Shown: positions 1-7,971, numbered from the stretch's first letter. The stretch: 36,088 nt of DNA from Clostridiales bacterium (GCA_019420065.1 JAHZHX010000016.1:407-36494); one strand, 5' to 3'. The notes: a model not told the origin generated them from the sequence alone. Program-made: numbers and translations.

Positions 1-2
1 TT

Positions 3-1118
3 GTGAGCGGCGATATGTCGGATTACGGCGTGCATGCGCTGGATGAAAGCGGCGAAATCAAAAAAAGCACAAACTTCTTTTTCAGCAATGCCGCGCAATC
101 CACCTGGGTAGGGTACTGCACGGCCGGGATCATCAGCCAGTCGGATGTGATCGGCGTACTGCTGCTGGCCTCGCCTGTGCAGGCGATGATGCAGAATCTC
201 TACGAGCTGCGGGATCAGATGCTGCTGATCTTTGTGATCGTGGCGGGGTTTGCAATCATCTTTTGCATGATTTTTTCGCAAATCATCACCAAACCGATTT
301 CGGCGCTGACAAAAGGCATTCAAAGCATGGGCCGCGGCGATTTTTCCACCCGCGTGCAGGTGCGTGGTTCGGGAGAAATGCGGCGTTTGGCGCGCACCTT
401 CAACAGCATGAGTGAAAAAATCGAGTCGCTTGACCAGGCGCGTAATCAGTTTGTTTCCAATGCCAGCCATGAGCTGAAAACGCCGCTGGCAACGATGAAG
501 ATCATGCTGGAATCGCTGATCTACCAGCCGGAAATGGAAAGCGGGCTGCGCACCGAATTCCTGAGCGATATCAACCGGGAAATTGACCGGCTTTCCTCCA
601 TTGTGACCGACCTTTTGACGTTGGTTCGCATGGATGTGAAGGACGTCAAGCTCTCCCGTGAAAACATGAGCTTGGCGGCGGTTGTCAAGGATACGGAGCA
701 TTTGCTTAGGCCCATGGCGGAGAAGCGGCGGCAGGAGCTGATATTGTCTTTGCAGGATGACTGCGATATGTATGCCGACCGGACAAAGCTGCAGCAGGTG
801 GTCTATAATCTGATGGAAAACGCCTTCAAATATACGCAGGAGGGCGGTACGGTGCAGGTCACGCTGCAGCGCTCGGGGCGCGACGCGGTGCTGACGGTAA
901 AGGATAATGGCCCAGGGATTGCCGCGGAGCATTTGCCGCATATTTTTGACCGTTTTTATCGTGTGGACAAGGCCCGCAGCCGCGAGGCAGGCGGCACCGG
1001 TTTGGGGCTTGCCATTGTGCATCAGCTGGTGATGCTCCATGGCGGTGAAATTCATGTGGAGAGCGAAGTGGGCAGCGGCACGCAGTTTACCGTGGAGCTG
1101 CCGCTGCATCAGGGATAA
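3..1118 (+). CDS. Sensor histidine kinase, 5' part outside window
   Basis: This is the 3' part of a membrane two-component sensor kinase that would phosphorylate a response regulator encoded upstream, outside the window. In the frame starting at base 3 I read the tail of an extracytoplasmic sensor region (about residues 1-70), a membrane helix (about 73-93), a HAMP linker (about 94-147) and a HisKA dimerisation helix with the phospho-acceptor His156 in SNASHELKTPL. The HATPase domain has the N box NLMENAFKYTQ, G1 box DNGPGIA, F box FDRFYRV and G2 box GGTGLGLAI. The first in-frame GTG is unlikely to be the real start, because such kinases normally have an N-terminal helix before the sensor domain. 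A terminator follows directly. The fold is clear; the signal sensed is unknown. Confidence 0.93.
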   Translation: MSGDMSDYGVHALDESGEIKKSTNFFFSNAAQSTWVGYCTAGIISQSDVIGVLLLASPVQAMMQNLYELRDQMLLIFVIVAGFAIIFCMIFSQIITKPISALTKGIQSMGRGDFSTRVQVRGSGEMRRLARTFNSMSEKIESLDQARNQFVSNASHELKTPLATMKIMLESLIYQPEMESGLRTEFLSDINREIDRLSSIVTDLLTLVRMDVKDVKLSRENMSLAAVVKDTEHLLRPMAEKRRQELILSLQDDCDMYADRTKLQQVVYNLMENAFKYTQEGGTVQVTLQRSGRDAVLTVKDNGPGIAAEHLPHIFDRFYRVDKARSREAGGTGLGLAIVHQLVMLHGGEIHVESEVGSGTQFTVELPLHQG

Positions 1119-1125
1119 TTTCAAG

Positions 1126-1155
1126 AGCGGAGCAGGTCGCCTGTTCCGCTTTTTT
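1126..1155 (+). terminator. Intrinsic terminator after histidine kinase
   Basis: Ten-base-pair stem AGCGGAGCAG (1126-1135) with CTGTTCCGCT (1141-1150), one G-U pair, 5-nt loop, then a run of T. It separates the kinase from the merR gene. Confidence 0.85.
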
Positions 1156-1248
1156 GTGCTGATATGGATAAAAAGAAATGAGTTTTATGCAAAAGGGATG
1201 ATGCATTTTAACCGCGGATGCTTTATAATAGATATGGAGGAATGGATT

Positions 1249-2037
1249 ATGAAATACCGAATTAAGGACGCGGCCAAGATGCTGGGCCTCAGCCCGCAGA
1301 CGCTGCGGTTTTATGAGCGATATGGAATCTTTCCGGATGAACGGATTGGCGAGGGACAATATCGTCAGTATTCGGAACTGGGAATTGATATGCTGATGAG
1401 CCTGCGCAAATGCCGCAACTGCGGTTTTACCGTTGCACAGACGGCGCAGCTTTTGACGGAGGCAGACGGCGGAAAGCTTGCGGCTGTTTTTCAGGAGAGG
1501 GCAAAAAGCTTGCGTCAGCAGGCACAGCTTGAATTGCGCATTGCCGAAAGCCTGGCGGATATAGCGCATTTTGCCGGGCATATGGAGGAGCGTCTTGAAA
1601 TCTATGATGTGCGGCAGCGGCCGGAAAGCTATGCGTTTATTACGAAATCAGCGGGAAATGACCGTCCTGATCCCCAGATAATGGAGGACATTGGCGTTTA
1701 TGCCGGCTGGCTGCCGCTGGCGAAATGGATGATGCGCTGTCACGGGGACATGCAGACAGACATGGGCTTTTTGCTTCCGGCGGAAAACGCGTTGCTGTTT
1801 GACACCGCGCAGATGGAGAAGGCCGAGCATTTGCCCTCATGCCGGAGCATATATACGATCATGCAGTGGAAAAACGGCGCTACCGGGGTTCATGCGTGTA
1901 TTCAGCGGGGAGAAGCGCATATTCGGTCCATGGGACGGGAAATTGCGGGAGCGCCTATCGTCACGGTGCTGTGGAACACGAATGCCGGCGGCGAGCGGAG
2001 CAGTTATGGCGAATTCTGGTTTCCGTTAGAAAAATAA
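1249..2037 (+). CDS. MerR family transcriptional regulator with effector-binding domain
   Basis: DNA-binding activator or repressor of 262 residues. The N-terminal MerR winged helix (residues 2-70; YRIKDAAKMLGLSPQTLRFYE, then the wing with GQYRQYSE) is followed by a dimerisation helix (about 75-110) and a C-terminal region (about 115-262). That region looks like a GyrI/BmrR-type ligand-binding domain, ending in a GEFWFPL strand. The start was set at ATG 1249 because GGAGG lies at 1236-1240 with 8-nt spacing; a longer reading frame upstream has no ribosome site. A TATAAT box at 1224-1229 lacks a good -35. The gene sits 101 bp upstream of the secreted flavoprotein, whose promoter has a 19-bp spacer, so that gene is its likely target. 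The ligand is unknown. Confidence 0.9.
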   Translation: MKYRIKDAAKMLGLSPQTLRFYERYGIFPDERIGEGQYRQYSELGIDMLMSLRKCRNCGFTVAQTAQLLTEADGGKLAAVFQERAKSLRQQAQLELRIAESLADIAHFAGHMEERLEIYDVRQRPESYAFITKSAGNDRPDPQIMEDIGVYAGWLPLAKWMMRCHGDMQTDMGFLLPAENALLFDTAQMEKAEHLPSCRSIYTIMQWKNGATGVHACIQRGEAHIRSMGREIAGAPIVTVLWNTNAGGERSSYGEFWFPLEK

Positions 2038-2057
2038 ATATTTGGGTGAAAAGACGC

Positions 2058-2088
2058 TTGACTCTCATATACCTTTAACTTGTATACT
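2058..2088 (+). promoter_or_regulatory. MerR-type promoter with 19-bp spacer
   Basis: TTGACT (2058-2063) and TATACT (2083-2088) are near-consensus hexamers separated by 19 bp instead of 17. Overlong spacers of 19-20 bp are the hallmark of promoters activated by MerR-family proteins, which twist the DNA to realign the hexamers. A merR gene ends 20 bp upstream. I do not see a clean dyad in the spacer, so the exact operator is uncertain. Confidence 0.65.
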
Positions 2089-2096
2089 CAATATCG

Positions 2097-2119
2097 ATAT
2101 TGGGCATATGGCCCGATAT
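2097..2119 (+). promoter_or_regulatory. 5' UTR hairpin before the flavoprotein ribosome site
   Basis: ATATTGGGC (2097-2105) pairs with GCCCGATAT (2111-2119) through one G-U, with a 5-nt loop. The stem ends 4 nt before the AAGGAGG at 2124-2130. It has no T run, so it is not a terminator; it could stabilise the mRNA 5' end or affect translation. The 10-bp palindrome ATATCGATAT at 2091-2100 overlaps its left edge. Confidence 0.5.
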
Positions 2120-2138
2120 AAAAAAGGAGGAGTGAAAG

Positions 2139-3938
2139 ATGAACATGAAGAGGCTGGTGAGCCTGCTGCTGGCGCTTGTGCTGGCGCTGGGTCTGTGCGC
2201 TGCTGCTTCGGCGGATACGTACAGCGCGACGGCCAAAGGCTTTGGCGGCGATGTAACGGTTACGCTGACCATTGAGGACGGCAAGCTTGTCAAGGTGGAG
2301 GCCGTAGGCGAAAAGGAAACCAACGGCATTGGCTCCATGGCGATTGAGCAGCTGCCCGAAGCCATGGTTGCGCGCAACAGCATTGAAGTGGACGCTGTTG
2401 CCAGCGCTACCGTGACCAGCAAAGCCGTGCTGGCCGCTGCTGCTGACGCGCTGGCGCAGGCTGGCGTGACCCTGGAGGCGGTGGAGGCTGCCCCCGTTGA
2501 GCAGGAAGCGAACAAGCCTGCTTTTGAAAATCCCGATGTGATCGTGCTGGGCGCGGGCTTTTCTGGCATGAACGCGGCGCTGGAAGCGGCTGTGAACGGC
2601 GCCAAGGTGTATCTGATCGACAAGAACAACGCTATGGGCGGTTCGATCCGCTTTGCGGGCGGCACGACCTCGGCTGCGGGCGCGAAGATGCAGATCGAAG
2701 CCGGCGTTGAGGATTCGCCGGAAAACTTCCAGGCGGATATTCTGCGCATGGGCGGCGGCACCAATATTCCTGAGCTGACCAAGAAGCACACGGAATGCGC
2801 CGCGGCGGCGATCGACTGGCTGGACAGCCTGGGCGCTGACTTTGGCGACCGCCAGCCCAAAATGTCTTCTTCCTATGACGCCTTCAACGTTCCCCGCGAA
2901 TATCGCGTAACGGGCGGCGGCACGGCCATGGTTGCGCTGGTCAAGCCCTTGATCGAGGAGCAGGTTGCCGCGGGCAATATTGCTCTGATGCTGGAGACCG
3001 AAGTGGCCGATATTATCGTGGAAGACGGCGCTGTGCGCGGCGTTGTGCTGACCGACGGCACCGAATACCGCGCGCCCGCGACCGTGCTGGCGACGGGCGG
3101 TTACGGCCATAACGAAGAGCTGCTGCATCGTTACAACTATAAGAACGTACTGACGATGTCTCCTTCCTTCGTTACGGGCGATGGCTACATCTTTGCCGAA
3201 AAGGCTGGTGCGACCTTTAACAACATGGACTATCTGCCCGCGTATCCCGGCGGCGTGCCTGTTGGCGGCTTTGACGTGTCCTGCACGGCCAATGTCAAAT
3301 ATCCCGGCGTGATCTGGGTGGACAATACCGGCAGCCGCATCGTGAAGGAACTGGACAGCCTGGACAGCGAGCGCAAGGCAGCTTACGCGAACGCACCGGA
3401 AAATCTGGTTTATATGATTCTTACCCAGTCCATGAAGGATACGCAGGATCCGATCCTGAGCGTGGGCGGCGGCTTCTCCGGCAAGAAGGATGAAGGCTGG
3501 ACCTACTTTGACCAGCTGCTGGCTGACGGCAACTGTGTGTACATGGGCGAAACGCTGGAAGAGCTGGCCGAAAAGGCCGGTATCGACGCTGCCGGTTTGG
3601 CTGCGACGGTGGAAGCGTACAACGGCTATGTGGATGCGGGCGAGGACAAGGACTTTGGCCGCGCGGCTGATACCATGGTAAAGCTTGAAGGCCCCTTCTA
3701 TGCGCTCAAGACCTGCCCCTATGTGATGCTCACCAAGGGCGGCCCGGTGATGAATCCCGATGCGCAGACGCTGGACGCCGCGGGCAATCCCATTCCCGGC
3801 CTGTATCAGTGCGGCGAGCTGACCGGCGGCGCGAACGTTGGCGGCAGCGCCAACATCGGCGGCCTGGCGAACACCAGCTGCGTTGTGTGGGGCAAGATTG
3901 CCGGCGCGAACGCTGCGGCGTATGCGCTGAACAAGTAA
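2139..3938 (+). CDS. Secreted FMN-binding, FAD-dependent reductase (fumarate/urocanate reductase family)
   Basis: Exported flavoprotein of 599 residues, probably a terminal reductase for an organic electron acceptor. A Sec signal peptide (residues 1-25, likely cut after ASA) precedes an FMN_bind domain (about 27-110) with the motif DAVASATVTS (85-94), where Thr93 is the likely site of covalent FMN attached by an ApbE-type enzyme. An FAD_binding_2 domain follows, with GAGFSG at 138-143 and MGGSIRFAGG after it. By eye, the proton-donor Arg of the family corresponds to R400 (GSRIVKE). However, the substrate-binding His is Tyr255 (EYRVTGG), the second His site reads LTKGG (532-535 region) and the NRLGG Arg is N572 (ANIGG). 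Fumarate is therefore an unlikely substrate. AAGGAGG sits 8 nt before the ATG. MerR control is inferred from the promoter. Confidence 0.88.
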   Translation: MNMKRLVSLLLALVLALGLCAAASADTYSATAKGFGGDVTVTLTIEDGKLVKVEAVGEKETNGIGSMAIEQLPEAMVARNSIEVDAVASATVTSKAVLAAAADALAQAGVTLEAVEAAPVEQEANKPAFENPDVIVLGAGFSGMNAALEAAVNGAKVYLIDKNNAMGGSIRFAGGTTSAAGAKMQIEAGVEDSPENFQADILRMGGGTNIPELTKKHTECAAAAIDWLDSLGADFGDRQPKMSSSYDAFNVPREYRVTGGGTAMVALVKPLIEEQVAAGNIALMLETEVADIIVEDGAVRGVVLTDGTEYRAPATVLATGGYGHNEELLHRYNYKNVLTMSPSFVTGDGYIFAEKAGATFNNMDYLPAYPGGVPVGGFDVSCTANVKYPGVIWVDNTGSRIVKELDSLDSERKAAYANAPENLVYMILTQSMKDTQDPILSVGGGFSGKKDEGWTYFDQLLADGNCVYMGETLEELAEKAGIDAAGLAATVEAYNGYVDAGEDKDFGRAADTMVKLEGPFYALKTCPYVMLTKGGPVMNPDAQTLDAAGNPIPGLYQCGELTGGANVGGSANIGGLANTSCVVWGKIAGANAAAYALNK

Positions 3939-3963
3939 TCACCATATATTTGCAACACCCAAA

Positions 3964-3991
3964 AAGGGCCGGCGGGAAACCGCTGGCCCTT
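3964..3991. terminator. Terminator shared by convergent genes
   Basis: Twelve-base-pair stem AAGGGCCGGCGG (3964-3975) with CCGCTGGCCCTT (3980-3991), one G-U pair, and a GAAA tetraloop. On the minus strand it is followed by TTTTT, so it best serves the small secreted-protein gene; on the plus strand the T run is poor but the stem is very strong. Confidence 0.8.
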
Positions 3992-4004
3992 GCTGCGTTT
4001 CAAA

Positions 4005-4400
4005 TCAGTGGCAGTTTTGGCACGAAGTATAACCCAGGTATTCCGCTTCCTGCACGGAAACGCAATACGGATATTTCAGCCCACTGCATATTTCGCTTTT
4101 ATGATAGCGATGCCCACCCTCGGTAGAGATCCACACGGTTCGCGCCGTATCCGGGGTCACGCTGGCTGCGCCCATTCCGGCTTCATAGCCGCGGGCGACG
4201 CCCAACTGATAGATAAGCGTTTCCCGTTCGTCCAGCGTCAGCGCAATGTCGGCGGCCGTATAGCGCTGCGCGGCTTCGACGGCCTTTTCGGAATAGCCGG
4301 TCAGCAGAGCGTATAGGTGCGACAGGTCGTCGCTTGCCAGCGCCGTTGCGGCGCACAGCAGCATACCCAGCAGCAAAATGGTCAGCGTAGAACGTTTCAT
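4005..4400 (-). CDS. Small secreted protein with C-terminal Cys/His (metal-binding) motif
   Basis: Protein of 131 residues with a signal peptide (1-22, cut likely after ALA) and no lipobox. The middle part is helical with no recognised family. The last 35 residues carry H97, H100, C105, C113, C127, C130 and H131 in a pattern like the short YHxxxC...GYxxCxxC modules found at the ends of many Gram-positive exported proteins. These resemble the Ada-type zinc-binding fold, so metal binding outside the cell is likely but inferred. The gene starts 22 bp after uvrB on the same strand (AGGAG before ATG 4400) and probably shares its transcript. Nothing ties its role to DNA repair. Confidence 0.75.
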   Translation of the reverse strand: MKRSTLTILLLGMLLCAATALASDDLSHLYALLTGYSEKAVEAAQRYTAADIALTLDERETLIYQLGVARGYEAGMGAASVTPDTARTVWISTEGGHRYHKSEICSGLKYPYCVSVQEAEYLGYTSCQNCH

Positions 4401-4422
4401 GGCAGCTCATCTCCTGTATTTT

Positions 4423-6438
4423 TTAGTGGTGACGCATTTTTTCCTTGCGCCGGCGACGCAGCGTTTGCGGCTTGTCAGCCGCTTTTTGCCCCTTGAGGGC
4501 AAAGAGCTGGTCGCGCAGCTTGGCGGCCTTTTCAAAATCCAGACTGCCCGCCGCGGCAAGCATCTGATCCTCAAGCTGCTGCATCAGCGCGGCGCGATCC
4601 TCGCTGTCGAGCCCGGCACGGTCTGCATCCTCCTCGGCCTTGTCCGTGATTTCCAGCAGCGCGCGAACCGCGTTTTTGACAGAGGCAGGGGTAATGCCAT
4701 GCTCCTGGTTATAGGCTTCCTGAATGGCGCGGCGACGGTTGGTTTCGCTGATGGCGCGCGTCATGCTGTCGGTCAGCATATCGGCATACATGATAACGCG
4801 CCCATCCGCATTGCGCGCGGCACGGCCAATGGTCTGTACAAGGCTGGTTTCGGAACGCAGAAAACCTTCCTTGTCGGCGTCCAGAATGGCCACCAGCGAT
4901 ACTTCGGGAATGTCCAGCCCCTCGCGCAAAAGGTTGATGCCAACCAGCACGTCATACTGGCCCAAACGCAGGTCGCGAATCAGCTCCATGCGCTCCATGG
5001 TTTGCACATCAGAATGCAGATAGCGCACGCGCACGCCGCTTTCGCGCAGAAATTCGGTCAGGCTTTCAGCCATTTTCTTGGTCAGTGTCGTGACCAGCAC
5101 GCGCTCGTTTTTCTGCGTTGTGGCGGTGATTTCACCCAGCAGGTCATCCACCTGTCCGGTAGCGGGACGCACAATGATCCTGGGATCCAGCAGACCGGTG
5201 GGGCGGATCAGCTGCTCCACCGTTTGCTCGGAGTGTTCAGCCTCATAAGGTCCCGGCGTGGCCGATACGAACACCTTTTGGCCGATACGCTCTTCAAATT
5301 CGTCAAAGCGCAGCGGGCGGTTGTCAAAGGCGGAAGGCAGGCGGAAACCGTATTCAACCAGCGCGGTTTTGCGCGCGCGGTCGCCGGCATACATGGCGCG
5401 GATCTGCGGGATGGTCTGGTGGCTTTCGTCGATGAAAACGATAAAATCCTTGGGAAAATAGTCCAGCAGCGAAAAAGGCGGATCGCCTGGCGCCCGGCCG
5501 TCAAAATAGCGGCTGTAATTCTCAATACCGGTGCAAAAGCCGATTTCGCGCAGCATTTCAATATCATAGCGGGTGCGCTGGGAAATGCGCTCGGCTTCAA
5601 GCAGTTTGCCCTCTGCCTGAAATTTTTCAATGCTGGATTTGAGGTCGGCCTCGATGTGTGCGATGTTTTGCTCCCGGTCCACAGCGCTGGTGGCGTAGTG
5701 CGTGGCGGGATAGATCGGTATATGCTGGAGCGTGTGGACAACCTTGCCGGTAACGGGATTGATTTCGCTCAGCCGGTCGATCTCATCGCCAAAAAATTCA
5801 ATGCGGTAGCCGTTGTCCTGCATGCTGGCGGGCATTACGTCCACCACGTCGCCGCGCACGCGAAAGGTACCGCGGGAAAAGGAAATATCGTTGCGGCTGA
5901 ATTGAATATCGATTAGCTGGCGCAGCAGCGCGTCGCGGGACAAACGCATGCCTGGGCGCAGCGAAATCATTTGCGCGGTATATTCGCTGGGATCGCCCAT
6001 GGAATAGATGCAGCTGACTGAGGCGACAATAATCACGTCGCGGCGTTCCTGAAGCGCGGCGGTGGCGCTGTGCCGCAGGCGGTCGATTTCATCATTGACC
6101 GAAGAGTCTTTTTCAATATAGGTATCGCTGGAGGCAATGTAGGCTTCCGGCTGGTAATAATCATAATAGGAAACAAAGTATTCTACCGCGCTGTCGGGGA
6201 AAAACGCTTTGAATTCAGAGCATAGCTGCGCCGCCAGCGTTTTGTTGTGGGCAATGACCAGCGTGGGGCGCTGAACGCGTTCGATGACCGAGGCCATGGT
6301 GAAGGTCTTGCCCGAACCGGTAACGCCAAGCAGCGTTTGTGCCTGAAGTCCCTTAGCAAAGCCGTCTGCCAGGGCGGCAATGGCCTGCGGTTGATCGCCG
6401 CTGGCAGTGTAGGGTGCTTTCAAAACAAATTTTCCCAT
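4423..6438 (-). CDS. uvrB: Excinuclease ABC subunit B
   Basis: UvrB of 671 residues, the damage-verifying helicase-like subunit of nucleotide excision repair; it works with UvrA and UvrC on bulky DNA lesions. Seen: the start MGKFVLKAPYTASGDQPQAI, Walker A GVTGSGKT (38-45), the beta-hairpin region with YYDYYQPEAY, a DEAD-like FIDESH motif, helicase motifs REGLDIPEVSLVAILDADKEGF and QTIGRAARN, and a C-terminal UVR domain (about 625-660, with SLDFEKAAKLRDQL) for UvrC contact. Length and domain order are normal. AAGGAG at 6444-6449 sets the start. uvrA and uvrC are not in the window. A palindrome at the promoter suggests SOS (LexA) control. Confidence 0.98.
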   Translation of the reverse strand: MGKFVLKAPYTASGDQPQAIAALADGFAKGLQAQTLLGVTGSGKTFTMASVIERVQRPTLVIAHNKTLAAQLCSEFKAFFPDSAVEYFVSYYDYYQPEAYIASSDTYIEKDSSVNDEIDRLRHSATAALQERRDVIIVASVSCIYSMGDPSEYTAQMISLRPGMRLSRDALLRQLIDIQFSRNDISFSRGTFRVRGDVVDVMPASMQDNGYRIEFFGDEIDRLSEINPVTGKVVHTLQHIPIYPATHYATSAVDREQNIAHIEADLKSSIEKFQAEGKLLEAERISQRTRYDIEMLREIGFCTGIENYSRYFDGRAPGDPPFSLLDYFPKDFIVFIDESHQTIPQIRAMYAGDRARKTALVEYGFRLPSAFDNRPLRFDEFEERIGQKVFVSATPGPYEAEHSEQTVEQLIRPTGLLDPRIIVRPATGQVDDLLGEITATTQKNERVLVTTLTKKMAESLTEFLRESGVRVRYLHSDVQTMERMELIRDLRLGQYDVLVGINLLREGLDIPEVSLVAILDADKEGFLRSETSLVQTIGRAARNADGRVIMYADMLTDSMTRAISETNRRRAIQEAYNQEHGITPASVKNAVRALLEITDKAEEDADRAGLDSEDRAALMQQLEDQMLAAAGSLDFEKAAKLRDQLFALKGQKAADKPQTLRRRRKEKMRHH

Positions 6439-6456
6439 GATGACTCCTTGCGATGA

Positions 6457-6468
6457 GAATATATATTC
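6457..6468 (-). promoter_or_regulatory. Operator-like palindrome (possible LexA box) at uvrB promoter
   Basis: Perfect 12-bp palindrome GAATATATATTC just downstream of the uvrB -10 box, where a bound repressor would block transcription. With its flanks it reads CGAATATATATTCT on the uvrB strand, which differs from the Bacillus LexA box CGAAC-N4-GTTCG by transitions at the inner positions and the last base. uvrB is a classic LexA target, hence the suggestion. Confidence 0.5.
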
Positions 6469-6474
6469 GCATTG

Positions 6475-6503
6475 ATTGTATCACAGCAGGCATGATTTGG
6501 CAA
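6475..6503 (-). promoter_or_regulatory. uvrB promoter
   Basis: On the minus strand TTGCCA (6498-6503) and TACAAT (6475-6480) are 17 bp apart, a good sigma-A type promoter, 37 bp upstream of the uvrB ATG. The remaining intergenic stretch 6504-6660 toward murA holds no clear promoter that I can defend. Confidence 0.7.
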
Positions 6504-6676
6504 GCGCAAAGATATGCCATGAGCCGGGCTGAAAAATGCGAAGAAACAGCGTAATACCTGCCTTAATTCGGTTGGCAGCGCGGCTTTCAAGCCTTTTCAG
6601 GCTGCATGCGAAATGAATCCCGGCGCACAATGAGGCTGTCGGCAAACGCCGGCAAAGCTTGTGGAGGTGCGATAAA

Positions 6677-7921
6677 ATGCCGGTGTATACCATTCGCTAT
6701 TCGCCTGCGCTGCATGGCGAAGCGCAAATCAATACCGCAAAAAACGCGGTGCTGCCCATCCTGGCGGCGGCGCTGCTGTGCTCAACGCCTGTAACGATCC
6801 ATCAGGTGCCTGATCTCACGGATGTGGAAAGCATGCTGCTGACGCTGGCGGCGTGCGGAGCGGAGATCATGCGTCAGGAGCGCAGCGTGACAGTGCGCGC
6901 AAATGCACTGCATATGCCAAACGATGCGCAGCCTTTTCAGCGTTTGCGCGCGTCCATTCTGGTTTTGGGGCCGCTCAGCGCCCGTTTGGGCGAGGCGGAA
7001 GCGCCGCTTCCGGGCGGCTGCGCCATCGGGCAGCGTCCTATTGACATGCACCTGCGCGGTCTGAAGGCAATGGGCGCGGAAATTGCGCAGGAGAACAACC
7101 GGGCGCGTGTGAGCGGAAAGCTGCGCGGAGCCAATATTTACCTGGATTTTCCCAGCGTTGGCGCCACGGAAAACCTTTTGATGGCGGCGGCGATTTCGCC
7201 TGGTGTTACACGCATTGAAAATGCGGCCAAAGAGCCGGAAATTGTGGATTTGGCGGATTTTCTGTGCGCGTGCGGAGCCCGCATTATGGGGGCCGGCACG
7301 GGCACGATCGTGATCGATGGTGTGGAGCGCCTTCACGGCACGGAATACACGCCCATTCCCGACCGCATTGAGGCCGGAACGCTGGCCTGTGCGGCTGCCA
7401 TTACGGAAGGCAGTGTGCTGCTTACCGGCGCGAGGAGCGACCACCTGCGCGCGCTTTTGTTCAAGCTGCGCGAGGCAGGCATGCTGGTGCAGGAGGATGC
7501 GCGCGGGCTGTGCCTGCGCGGACGGGCGCGGCATGCGTTCGACGTGCGCACGCTTTCTTATCCCGGTTTTCCAACGGATCTGCAGGCGCCGATGATGACG
7601 GTGGCCTGCAAGGCGCGCGGGCAAAGCATCTTTCTGGAAACGATTTTTGAAAACCGTTATATGCATGCCGTTTCCCTGTGCCGAATGGGAGCGGATATAC
7701 GCACCGAGGGGCGCATGGCTGTGGTTCAGGGCGGCCGGGAGCTTGAGGGAACGGTGGTGGAATCGACCGATCTAAGGGCGGGCGCGGCGCTGATGCTGGC
7801 GGGATTGATCGCGCATGGCGAAACACATTTGGTTGATAAAGCAGGACATATTGAGCGCGGTTACGAGCATCTGGAGGAAAAGCTGCGCATGCTGGGCGGG
7901 CAGATTGAATGTAACAGTTAA
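6677..7921 (+). CDS. murA: UDP-N-acetylglucosamine 1-carboxyvinyltransferase
   Basis: MurA of 414 residues catalyses the first committed step of peptidoglycan synthesis, transfer of enolpyruvate from PEP to UDP-GlcNAc in the cytoplasm. The catalytic Lys-Asn pair is K22-N23 (NTAKNAVLPIL). The PEP-binding, fosfomycin-targeted cysteine is Cys115 in PLPGGCAIGQRPIDMH, at exactly the classic position, so the enzyme should be fosfomycin-sensitive in principle. The full length is covered by the EPSP-synthase-like repeats. ATG 6677 was chosen because GGAGGTG lies at 6663-6669; the in-frame codons before it add six residues without homology. It appears monocistronic and ends in a terminator. Confidence 0.97.
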   Translation: MPVYTIRYSPALHGEAQINTAKNAVLPILAAALLCSTPVTIHQVPDLTDVESMLLTLAACGAEIMRQERSVTVRANALHMPNDAQPFQRLRASILVLGPLSARLGEAEAPLPGGCAIGQRPIDMHLRGLKAMGAEIAQENNRARVSGKLRGANIYLDFPSVGATENLLMAAAISPGVTRIENAAKEPEIVDLADFLCACGARIMGAGTGTIVIDGVERLHGTEYTPIPDRIEAGTLACAAAITEGSVLLTGARSDHLRALLFKLREAGMLVQEDARGLCLRGRARHAFDVRTLSYPGFPTDLQAPMMTVACKARGQSIFLETIFENRYMHAVSLCRMGADIRTEGRMAVVQGGRELEGTVVESTDLRAGAALMLAGLIAHGETHLVDKAGHIERGYEHLEEKLRMLGGQIECNS

Positions 7922-7928
7922 ACTCTTG

Positions 7929-7966
7929 GCGGGCGGGACGCGTTGACAAAGCGTGTGCCCGCTTTT
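7929..7966 (+). terminator. murA terminator overlapping the next promoter
   Basis: GCGGGC (7929-7934) pairs with GCCCGC (7957-7962), with an inner GACGC/GCGTG helix, followed by TTTT at 7963-7966. The TTGACA of the next promoter lies in the loop and its TATAAT starts in the T run. Confidence 0.65.
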
Positions 7967-7971
7967 ATAAT
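7943..7971 (+). promoter_or_regulatory. Perfect consensus sigma-A promoter
   Basis: TTGACA (7943-7948), 17-bp spacer, TATAAT (7966-7971): full consensus. It drives the membrane protein and 4Fe-4S protein genes. Confidence 0.88.

Noticed and set aside
4378..5916. Plus-strand reading frame of 512 codons opposite uvrB
   Set aside because: It is antisense to a clear uvrB, with His/Gln/Gly-rich composition typical of a shadow frame; no ribosome site or family match.
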